Of a stretch of DNA of 5,770 bases, positions 1 through 5,505 are shown piece after piece. The number at the start of each line of letters is the position of its first letter. Within the stretch, counting starts at the first letter, position 1. Origin of the DNA: JBFHES01 sp041584015 (lineage in GTDB: Bacteria; Bacteroidota; Bacteroidia; Bacteroidales; M50B96); contig JBFHES010000276.1 of NCBI GenBank assembly GCA_041584015.1, forward strand, positions 1 through 5,770, written 5' to 3'. The position numbers were made by a program, and so were the translations under genes. Under the pieces are notes generated by a model. That model ran no database searches. It saw nothing but the letters and a program-made list of their open reading frames with translations, and was not told the origin of the DNA.

Positions 1-2
1 AT

Positions 3-1337
3 TCGAAATTCCACTTACTGTATAACGCTGAGGTAAATATTTTTGGCCGTAAGAACTATAACGCCAATGCAGATTACGACTATATTGATGAGATTAACAG
101 AAAGCAAACACTGCATTTTGATGTGGTTGCTGTTGATGATTCAATTCGAAGTTATGCAACCGGAAACATCACGGATTCCAGTGCCTTTACGCTCAGTCCA
201 AACTTTGTTTATCAGGGAGATATTCGTCTGAATGCATGGCGCGAATTCCTCACATTTGACGGTACTGTTAAGATGAACTACGACTGCGAACGAATTGACA
301 ATAATTGGCTGGCATTTAACAGCGAAATAGATCCAAAAGAAGTGATGATACCTGTTTCAGGAAACCCACTCGACATTGATGATAATAAGTTGCTAGCCGG
401 AATAATGATGAAGAAAGACTCAACACACCTTTACACTTCATTCTTAAATAAGCCAAAAAAATACAGCGACTTAGCAGTTTTCCCTGTTGAAGGCATGCTC
501 TATTTTGACAACACTTTACGCGAATATCAAATTGGATCACTTGAAAAAATACAGAACGACGAGGTTCCCGGAAACTTGCTTAGGTTAAGCAAAGACAAAT
601 GCATCTCTAGTGGTGAGGGTAAAATCGACTTAGGTATCTATGCCGGACAGGTTAAGATTGATGCGGCTGGTTTCATCAACCACGATCTGGTTAAAGACTC
701 TGTCGAATTAAATGTAATGATGATACTGGACTTCTACTTCCCTAAAGAAGTGCTGGACATGGTTTCAACAGCAATATATAACTCTCCTGATTTAGAACCT
801 GCTGATTTATCGGCTGATGCTTATGTTAAGGCACTTCCTGAATTAATTGGAGAAGAACAAGCCAATGAAGCTTTCAGAAACCTCTCACTTTATGGCGAGT
901 ACAAAAAAATGCCAAAAGAACTGGACAAATCATTAGTGCTTAGCGAGGTTAATTTAATTTGGGATAGCAGTACACATTCCTATATTTCCGTTGGCCAGAT
1001 TGGGATTGGTAATATGGGATCAACCGAACTTAACAGATATGTAGATGGTAAACTAGAGTTTGTAAAAACCAGAAGCACCAACGAGTTTGTGCTTTATCTG
1101 CAAGTAGGATTTGAGAAGTGGTACTATTTTGAGTACAAGCGAAACACCTTGTTTACCGTTTCATCAGACGAAGCATTTAACTTTGCTTTAAAAGATATGA
1201 AACCTGACAGACGACGTAACGAGATTAAAGGTGAAGCACCGTTATCAGTTGTTCCGGCCAACGAAAGGAAACGACGATACTTCTTGCAAAAATTTGACAT
1301 TGAAGAAGAGGAATACGACGAAGAGGATGATGAATAG
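3..1337 (+). CDS. Large conserved protein of unknown function, C-terminal part (5' end outside window)
   Basis: The frame is open from base 3, so the gene begins left of the window. The Met codon at 123 is internal and not the start: the upstream codons read as ordinary protein in the same frame. At least 444 residues are present, ending in TAG at 1335-1337. The visible part is rich in short alternating hydrophobic/polar strands with many Asn, Asp, Tyr and Gly residues, for example GEGKIDLG followed by GQVKIDAAGF, which suggests a beta-rich, possibly exported protein. The last residues are strongly acidic (EEEEYDEEDDE) and follow a basic stretch (PDRRRNE, ERKRRYF). It resembles, from memory, very large hypothetical proteins found across Bacteroidota. 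A distant likeness to OstA/LptD-type beta-jellyroll repeats is only a guess. No catalytic motif or transmembrane segment is visible. The lipoprotein gene follows 89 nt downstream on the same strand, so co-transcription is possible. Confidence 0.85.
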   Translation, partial: SKFHLLYNAEVNIFGRKNYNANADYDYIDEINRKQTLHFDVVAVDDSIRSYATGNITDSSAFTLSPNFVYQGDIRLNAWREFLTFDGTVKMNYDCERIDNNWLAFNSEIDPKEVMIPVSGNPLDIDDNKLLAGIMMKKDSTHLYTSFLNKPKKYSDLAVFPVEGMLYFDNTLREYQIGSLEKIQNDEVPGNLLRLSKDKCISSGEGKIDLGIYAGQVKIDAAGFINHDLVKDSVELNVMMILDFYFPKEVLDMVSTAIYNSPDLEPADLSADAYVKALPELIGEEQANEAFRNLSLYGEYKKMPKELDKSLVLSEVNLIWDSSTHSYISVGQIGIGNMGSTELNRYVDGKLEFVKTRSTNEFVLYLQVGFEKWYYFEYKRNTLFTVSSDEAFNFALKDMKPDRRRNEIKGEAPLSVVPANERKRRYFLQKFDIEEEEYDEEDDE

Positions 1338-1426
1338 GCATCATGTAAATCCTTGCCAGAGGCATTCCATATTAAATGAATAGATATTATATTTACATTA
1401 GAAATATTAAACCAAACACCTACAAT

Positions 1427-1831
1427 ATGAAACGAGTTGCTTCTATACTATTATCAATGGCCTTAATGCTGAGCTTAATTAGTTCTTGTGGAGAAACCAA
1501 AAAGGAATCGACAAGCAAAGATGATAAATCATCAAAAACAGAAACAAGCATTAATAAAGATGATTTTACCGGAATTTGGGTTACTGCCGGAGGCAAAGCC
1601 TGGATGGAGTTTTACGACAATGGCACACTTGATCTTGCCAGAAAAGGGAAGAAAGAAGTTACAGGCATTCCGTACAAACTCAATACAGAAGAAGGTACAC
1701 TTGAGCTGAAGAGAAAAAAAGGTGTGACAATGTTTTCATACAAAATGGTTGACAATGCACTGCTCTTAACTGATACCAAAAAGAATAAAACAATTAGATA
1801 CAATAAGACAAAGGCAAGACCCGTTTTGTAA
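1427..1831 (+). CDS. Small lipoprotein with lipocalin-like (GxW) domain
   Basis: This 134-residue protein starts at the ATG at 1427. An in-frame ATG at 1376 would add 17 residues, but the signal peptide begins exactly at the later Met: MKR, then a hydrophobic core (residues 4-18), then the lipobox ISSC with Cys21 as the lipidated residue. A charged Lys/Ser/Glu/Asp-rich linker (about 22-45) precedes a small beta-rich domain beginning DDFTGIWV, with a GxW motif like that opening lipocalin-like domains and alternating strands to the C-terminus. It is probably anchored in the outer or inner membrane with the domain in the periplasm or outside; the ligand is unknown. The upstream region is A-rich with no Shine-Dalgarno, usual for Bacteroidota. 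A lone -7-like TATATTTA lies at 1388-1395, but no -33 box is correctly spaced. The signal peptide is clear; the lipocalin-like call is inference from sequence character. Confidence 0.82.
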   Translation: MKRVASILLSMALMLSLISSCGETKKESTSKDDKSSKTETSINKDDFTGIWVTAGGKAWMEFYDNGTLDLARKGKKEVTGIPYKLNTEEGTLELKRKKGVTMFSYKMVDNALLLTDTKKNKTIRYNKTKARPVL

Positions 1832-1861
1832 TTGTCTTTAAGCACATAAAGGTTAATAAAT

Positions 1862-1933
1862 AAGATGATGCCGGACGTTTCACCTCCAATGGCTCACCTT
1901 ACCTTTCGCAAGAAACAGGTTCGGCATTATCTT
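1862..1933. terminator. Long inverted repeat between convergent genes, likely bidirectional terminator
   Basis: The arm at 1862-1876 pairs over 15 bases with 1919-1933, with two G-T wobbles and no mismatch. After a 2-nt bulge (1917-1918) the stem continues as GTTTC (1877-1881) with GAAAC (1912-1916), leaving a loop of about 30 nt. On the plus strand the structure runs into T's at 1932-1936; on the minus strand a T-rich stretch follows the left arm. It sits between the converging lipoprotein and phosphoesterase genes, and its right arm includes the stop codon of the phosphoesterase. This fits a shared terminator, but the large loop is unusual for an intrinsic terminator, so a dispersed repeat or processing site is an alternative. 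Confidence 0.6.
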
Positions 1934-2418
1934 TTTACTTCTAATACTTCCAAATCCCTAATTTCTCTTCCATCAATTATAAAACGCACGGCGGTTACAA
2001 AATGATGAAAACCATTTTTACCTGCCGCACCCGGATTTACATGTAATAAATTTAACTTCTTATCTGGCATTACCTTTAGAATATGTGAATGACCACTTAT
2101 GAAAAGCCTTGGTGGATTTAGTCTTATTTCATCATTTATTCGCTTATCATATCGCCCCGGATACCCACCAATATGCGTTATCCAAACATCAACAGCTTCG
2201 CATTTAAATCGTAAATTCTCCGGAAACATGCGCCTTAACAGATGATTATCGATATTGCCAACAACAGCTTTTAAAGGTTTGAATGCCAATAACTCTTCAG
2301 CCAGCTCAACTGTTCCAATATCGCCGGCATGCCATACTTCATTACAGTTGTTGAAAAATTCGAGCACCTTCGGATTCAGGTATCCATGCGTATCGCTTAG
2401 CAATCCAATCCTTGTCAT
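1927..2418 (-). CDS. YfcE/MJ0936-type metallophosphoesterase
   Basis: This 163-residue protein has the full calcineurin-like metal-binding set of the small YfcE family. Motif I is SDTHG with Asp9 and His11, motif II HAGDIG with Asp33, motif III VVGNID with Asn55, then His82 in ITHIGGYPG, and finally GHSH with His110 and His112. These residues normally hold two divalent metal ions, typically Mn2+, and hydrolyse phosphodiesters. Family members act on model substrates in vitro, and the physiological substrate is generally not known. The length is typical and no domain is missing; the protein should be cytoplasmic. The ATG lies 2 nt after the dnaX stop codon, so it probably shares the dnaX transcript and may be translated by ribosomes finishing tau. 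Its end lies in the inverted repeat at 1862-1933. The family assignment is strong; the cellular role is unknown. Confidence 0.93.
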   Translation of the reverse strand: MTRIGLLSDTHGYLNPKVLEFFNNCNEVWHAGDIGTVELAEELLAFKPLKAVVGNIDNHLLRRMFPENLRFKCEAVDVWITHIGGYPGRYDKRINDEIRLNPPRLFISGHSHILKVMPDKKLNLLHVNPGAAGKNGFHHFVTAVRFIIDGREIRDLEVLEVKR

Positions 2419-2420
2419 GC

Positions 2421-4233
2421 CTAATTAAAGTCCAGGTTAAATTGCTTTTTCAACTTCATCAAATCAGGGTTTTTCTCATTGAGGAATTTAAACTTATCTG
2501 CTTGCGTATAATAACGTTGCTCAACCTCAACATCTTCACGGACATCCAGCAGAAGATCCAATTCATTAACCTTTAAACAGCGGCGCAAATGACTTAATAT
2601 ACTTGGTTTGGCTTTGAAGACAGCTTTCTGTTGCGACTCATTAGCAACAACCAGCTTCAGGACCGTATTGCTTTCAATGGTTGGTTTAAATATGTGAATG
2701 GTACTTGCCAGACGCGGTTCTTTGTCCTGCATTTTTACTCCGTAGCTATTCCAGTATTCAACCAGCTCCTCTTGTTTCAATTCTTTACCATCCTCAGCTC
2801 CTTCAATCTCCTCCCTAACAACAAGCTCCTCAACTTCGTGCTCTGGTTCCTCCTTCACATTTAGCGAACCATTTAGCACATCCTCAACTTTTGGTACGTC
2901 GCCACCAAACAATGGGATATTGCTAATTTTCTTTTTTACAGGAGCTTCCTGCGTGCGCTGAACATTAGGCTCTGCCTTAATTACTGGTTTTACCGTTTCG
3001 GCAACCGGTTTAGGTTCCTCAATCTTGGGCGCAGGAGGCGCTTCAACTACCTGAGGCTTTTCAGGTGCAGGTGCAACTGCTTTAGCTGGATGAGCAGCCC
3101 CAACATCTTCGCTTGTTGCTTGACTAACTAGTTTTTTTTTTTTGAGCAATTGAAGACAATTGCAACAGCGCTAGTTCTACATGCAACCTCGAGTTGTTGC
3201 TTGACTTGTAACTTAAGTCAAACTTGTTATTAATTTCGAGTGCTTCGAGCAGGAAACCGACCGAGCTCTTGGTGGCTTGCTCCTGGTATTTTGTTTTAAT
3301 GCTTGCTCCTACCTCCATTAGAGATAATGTTGCAGCATCCTTACAAATAAGGATATCGCGCAAATGTTTGCTAAGCCCGGTAATAAAATTGTGCCCATCA
3401 AAGCCTTTACTTAGAATATCATCATATATCAATAAGGCATTGCCATAGTCTCCAGCCAGGAATGAATCAATCAATCGGAAATAATATTCATAATCCAGAA
3501 CATTCAAATTATCAATAACATTCTGATAATTGATCTCAGTGCCTGAGAAGCTCACAATCTGATCAAAAATTGAGAGCGCATCACGCATGGCACCATCAGC
3601 CTTCTGTGCAATTACGTTGAGGCCTTCAGCTTCGGCATTTACATGTTCATTTTTGGCTATATATTGCAAATGACCAACCATATCGCTGATCTCAATTCTG
3701 TTAAAATCAAAAATCTGACAACGCGACAAAATGGTCGGAATAATTTTATGCTTCTCAGTTGTTGCCAGAATAAAAATGGCATGTCCCGGAGGCTCTTCCA
3801 GCGTTTTAAGAAATGCATTAAAAGCCGACAGCGATAGCATATGAACCTCATCAATGATATAGATGCTATACTTTCCTACTTGTGGTGGAATGCGCACCTG
3901 ATCAATTAAATTTCGAATATCCTCAACACTGTTATTTGATGCAGCATCTAATTCGTGAATATTATAAGAGCGATTCTCATTAAACGACAAACACGATTCA
4001 CACTCATTACAAGCTTCAGTTTCTGAAGTAATGGCTTTACAGTTGATAGTCTTTGCAAAAATACGTGCACAGGTAGTTTTACCGACACCCCGCGGCCCAA
4101 AAAACAAATAGGCATGCGCCAACTGATTCTTGTTGATGGCGTTTTTCAGGGTGGTAGTAATAGACTGTTGCCCTACCACTGAATTAAATGTAGAAGGTCT
4201 GTATTTCCTTGCCGATACTATAAAATTGTCCAT
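2421..4233 (-). CDS. dnaX: DNA polymerase III subunit tau (full-length DnaX, requires frame change at A12)
   Basis: Tau is the long DnaX product. It forms the clamp-loader core with delta and delta', and in well-studied bacteria also links the loader to the polymerase and the DnaB helicase. Residues 1 to about 367 are shared with gamma. The frame then moves to +1 at the A12 run (3143-3132) and continues to TAG at 2423-2421. Removing one A gives 603 residues; adding two gives 604. The tau-only part of about 237 residues begins with a Lys run from the A tract, then a Pro/Ala/Glu/Lys/Val-rich linker, an acidic region, and a folded-looking C-terminal domain beginning around ELVEYWNSYG and ending KKQFNLDFN. 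The total length is usual for tau. The tau frame upstream of the run is closed by TAG at 3173-3171, so the switch must occur within about 47 nt, where the A run is the only slippery element. A homopolymer sequencing error would give the same picture. Confidence 0.88.
3124..3149 (-). other. Slippery A12 run with stop codons in both non-tau frames (recoding site)
   Basis: On the minus strand, twelve consecutive A's (3143-3132) follow the codons ATT GCT C and are followed by CTAGTTAG. Unshifted reading gives CAA AAA AAA AAA ACT AGT TAG. In RNA with 13 or 10 A's the next stop is the first TAG (AAC TAG). Only 11 or 14 A's give CTA GTT AGT CAA and open the tau frame. Long A runs cause RNA polymerase slippage, the mechanism known for Thermus thermophilus dnaX. 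A canonical -1 ribosomal shift, as in E. coli dnaX, would hit the first TAG. No A AAA AAG heptamer or obvious upstream Shine-Dalgarno stimulator is present. The sequence facts are direct; the slippage mechanism is inferred. Confidence 0.75.
3124..4233 (-). CDS. dnaX: DNA polymerase III subunit gamma (unshifted DnaX product)
   Basis: Read without any shift, dnaX gives 369 residues ending KKKTS and TAG at 3126-3124. This is an AAA+ clamp-loader ATPase: Walker A GPRGVGKT (46-53), a zinc module with Cys65, Cys75, Cys78 and Cys81, Walker B IIDEVHML (126-133), the SRC motif with arginine finger Arg171, and sensor 2 GAMRDA (214-219, Arg217). The remainder is the helical collar domain III used for oligomerisation. 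The product stops almost exactly where domain III ends in the E. coli protein, the design expected of gamma: it can load clamps but lacks the polymerase/helicase-tethering tail. The ATG at 4233 follows closely behind the promoter at 4255-4285. An AAAGAG lies only 2 nt before the ATG, too close for a normal Shine-Dalgarno. The ATPase identity is certain; that gamma is really made depends on the A12 count being correct. Confidence 0.85.
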   Translation of the reverse strand: MDNFIVSARKYRPSTFNSVVGQQSITTTLKNAINKNQLAHAYLFFGPRGVGKTTCARIFAKTINCKAITSETEACNECESCLSFNENRSYNIHELDAASNNSVEDIRNLIDQVRIPPQVGKYSIYIIDEVHMLSLSAFNAFLKTLEEPPGHAIFILATTEKHKIIPTILSRCQIFDFNRIEISDMVGHLQYIAKNEHVNAEAEGLNVIAQKADGAMRDALSIFDQIVSFSGTEINYQNVIDNLNVLDYEYYFRLIDSFLAGDYGNALLIYDDILSKGFDGHNFITGLSKHLRDILICKDAATLSLMEVGASIKTKYQEQATKSSVGFLLEALEINNKFDLSYKSSNNSRLHVELALLQLSSIAQKKKTS

Positions 4234-4254
4234 ATCTCTTTACTGCAGTTTTCA

Positions 4255-4285
4255 CAAAAATAGACAAAGAACCAGCCTCTTCAAA
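4255..4285 (-). promoter_or_regulatory. Bacteroidota-type promoter of dnaX
   Basis: Read on the minus strand, TTTG (4285-4282) is followed after 19 nt by TATTTTTG (4262-4255), an exact match to the Bacteroidota primary sigma consensus TTTG / TAnnTTTG with normal spacing. The start point should lie near 4249-4251, giving a leader of only about 17 nt before the dnaX ATG at 4233. This supports the chosen ATG and an operon of dnaX with the downstream phosphoesterase gene. Confidence 0.78.
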
Positions 4286-4474
4286 CTTTATTTTTAACTA
4301 TTACAAAACACCCTGTTAATAAGTGTGTTGAAAATATAAACAAACAACACGTAACCATCTGTTAGAGATTCCCGTACTTTGTTATAGTTATTAAAAATCT
4401 AGTAGATATTAAATCTCCATAGATTACACTCCTTAGGCGATGCCAGTTGCCGAAAAGAAAGACTCTTGGTTTAT

Positions 4475-4503
4475 AAAAACCCTACTCCACAGTGGGGTTT
4501 TTT
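4475..4503. terminator. Hairpin terminator downstream of folK (works on both strands)
   Basis: AAAAACCCTACT (4475-4486) pairs with AGTGGGGTTTTT (4491-4502) in a 12-bp stem with one G-T wobble and a 4-nt loop CCAC. The plus strand has six T's (4498-4503) and the minus strand five T's on the other side, so it can act in both directions. It lies about 50 nt past the folK stop codon, which makes it the probable terminator of folK and separates that gene from dnaX. Confidence 0.85.
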
Positions 4504-4552
4504 ATTGATTCAGAAAGGATATACGAATTTCAAAGTGATGCTAATTCAGGGA

Positions 4553-5056
4553 TTATCCAACGATAGAGCTGGTTGTTTTCAGCTTATTAATCGCCCCTTT
4601 ATCCTTGCATTTAGACAATAAGGTATCCATACTGCTCCCAAGTATTGGATGTTTCATTTCGGGTACCAACTCTTGCATTGGAGCCAGAGCAAATCTTCTG
4701 GAAGGTAAATGCTTATGAGGCACAACAAGGTCCTTTTGAATAATGATCCATCTGCCATAAAACAGGATATCAATATCAATGGTTCTTGACTGGTAACCTT
4801 CTCCGGATCTAACCCGCCCCAAGTCAGCCTCAATTTCATGTATTTTTGATAAAACAGCTGCAGGTTGAATATCCGACTCAACTTCTACTGCCATGTTCAG
4901 AAACTGCTGCTCATCATCAAAACCCCACGGCTCCGACTCATAAATTGACGAAGTGCGAAGTACGCGACCAATCTTCTGAGCAATCATTTGACTTGCTTTT
5001 TCCAAGTAGAAAAAACGATCACCTATGTTACCACCAATCAACAGATATATCTTCAC
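4553..5056 (-). CDS. folK: 2-amino-4-hydroxy-6-hydroxymethyldihydropteridine pyrophosphokinase (HPPK)
   Basis: HPPK moves pyrophosphate from ATP to 6-hydroxymethyl-7,8-dihydropterin, the step before dihydropteroate synthase in folate synthesis; it is cytoplasmic. The 167-residue protein has the family's main features: the GGNIGDR start (Gly8, Gly9, Asn10), ESEPWG (40-45), the FLN segment (52-54), LGRVR, and the signature SRTIDIDIL (90-98), in which Asp94 and Asp96 bind the two Mg ions and Arg91 contacts ATP, followed by PHKHLPSRRFAL (113-124) with conserved His and Arg. The start is a GTG at 5056-5054. An in-frame TAA lies 15 nt upstream with no ATG between, and the GTG puts the first beta strand at the usual place. 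No Shine-Dalgarno is seen. The gene stands alone, with 242 nt upstream and a terminator downstream. The last 15 or so residues (from about KLKTTSS) extend past the usual fold. Identity is firm. Confidence 0.96.
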   Translation of the reverse strand: MKIYLLIGGNIGDRFFYLEKASQMIAQKIGRVLRTSSIYESEPWGFDDEQQFLNMAVEVESDIQPAAVLSKIHEIEADLGRVRSGEGYQSRTIDIDILFYGRWIIIQKDLVVPHKHLPSRRFALAPMQELVPEMKHPILGSSMDTLLSKCKDKGAINKLKTTSSIVG

Positions 5057-5145
5057 AGCAATTTGATTTTAAGAGGGCAAAGGAATAAAAAAAATCAAAA
5101 GCCTAGCAGAAAAAAGCAGTCAGTATGAATCTAAATTAAGCTTGG

Positions 5146-5173
5146 TTAAAATCAGCACTCAGATTGATTTTAA
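5146..5173. repeat. Short perfect inverted repeat upstream of folK
   Basis: TTAAAATCA (5146-5154) and TGATTTTAA (5165-5173) are perfect 9-base inverted arms separated by 10 nt. The right arm's 10-mer TTGATTTTAA (5164-5173) occurs again at 5063-5072, just before the folK start. It could be a protein-binding site, a weak terminator of the upstream gene pair, or chance in AT-rich DNA; no T run follows it on the minus strand. Confidence 0.35.
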
Positions 5174-5298
5174 AGCGCTTGACTAATAACTTAACACAAG
5201 GCTAACTGCACTATCCAACTCAAGTGGTTTTTCAAAACGCAACGCATGTGTATAGTACATTCTAATTAAGCATTCTAACAGACAATTTCTCACGTTCA

Positions 5299-5505
5299 CT
5301 AATCAGACATAAATTCATTAAACTTTTCATCCATGTGTTGATTAAACCACTTATCTACGATACTTCTCCTGAACCGCCACTCCTTGCCAAGCTTGGCCGC
5401 AGGAATTTTCTTTTCCTGCGCCCATGTATAAATTGTCTGAGGTTTTAGTCTTAGATAGGCAGCAACCTCCTCAAGGGTCATTATGTCATTTGGAGTGCTA
5501 CTCAT
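5299..5505 (-). CDS. Excisionase-family helix-turn-helix DNA-binding protein
   Basis: This 68-residue protein consists almost entirely of a MerR/excisionase-like winged helix (the HTH_17 or 'excisionase family DNA-binding' type). MTLEEVAAYL (9-18) forms the first helix, KPQTIYTWAQEK (21-32) the recognition helix, and IPAAKLGKEWRFRR (34-47) the wing, followed by the closing helix SIVDKWF. A short charged tail (HMDEKFNEFMSD) follows. Single-domain proteins of this kind are common in Bacteroidota chromosomes and are not evidence of a phage or integrase; none is seen here. The start ATG at 5505 overlaps the end of the membrane-protein gene by 8 nt, so the two are probably co-translated. The second Met (residue 9) lies right at the domain edge and is an alternative start. 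The DNA-binding role is likely; the target is unknown. Confidence 0.88.
   Translation of the reverse strand: MSSTPNDIMTLEEVAAYLRLKPQTIYTWAQEKKIPAAKLGKEWRFRRSIVDKWFNQHMDEKFNEFMSD

Larger units (their letters stand above)
4234..4552. other. Intergenic gap between folK and dnaX
   Basis: This 319-nt gap contains the dnaX promoter (4255-4285) and the hairpin terminator (4475-4503). The stretch between them, 4286-4474, is AT-rich and has no reading frame of useful length. It has only a weak 6-bp inverted repeat (AATCTA at 4396-4401 with TAGATT at 4420-4425). No convincing promoter was found on the plus strand (TACTTTG near 4375-4381 has wrong spacing and no -33 box). I see no recognisable RNA gene here. 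Confidence 0.6.

Noticed and set aside
1388..1395. TATATTTA as a promoter for the lipoprotein gene
   Set aside because: Only the -7-like box is present. The nearest TTG (1353-1355) is 32 nt away instead of about 19-21.
1376..1426. Upstream ATG at 1376 as the lipoprotein start
   Set aside because: It would put 17 polar and aromatic residues before the signal peptide; the Met at 1427 gives a standard lipoprotein signal.
2421..3149. The tau-frame segment as a separate gene with a TTG start at 3149
   Set aside because: The TTG lies within the end of domain III, the first codons are the A run itself, and the product is the known tau C-terminal region; it is the second half of dnaX, not an independent gene.
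2421..4233. dnaX as a pseudogene
   Set aside because: Both halves keep intact motifs and domains, the break is at the programmed gamma/tau position in a slippery run, and dnaX is essential. A sequencing error or recoding is far more likely than decay.
4411..4436. AAGGAG followed by a three-codon reading frame on the minus strand as a leader peptide
   Set aside because: Only Met-Glu-Ile then stop; it lies beyond the folK terminator and upstream of the dnaX promoter, and such a match is easily due to chance.
4846..5088. Plus-strand open frame opposite folK
   Set aside because: It is a shadow of folK with no family features.
5078..5105. TATTCCTTTG and TAGGCTTTTG (minus strand) as folK promoters
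   Set aside because: Both have 4 rather than 2 bases between TA and TTTG, and neither has a correctly placed -33 TTTG.
5299..5505. The excisionase-like gene as a sign of a prophage or integrative element
   Set aside because: No integrase, attachment site or flanking repeat is visible, and single HTH_17 proteins are common in Bacteroidota chromosomes.
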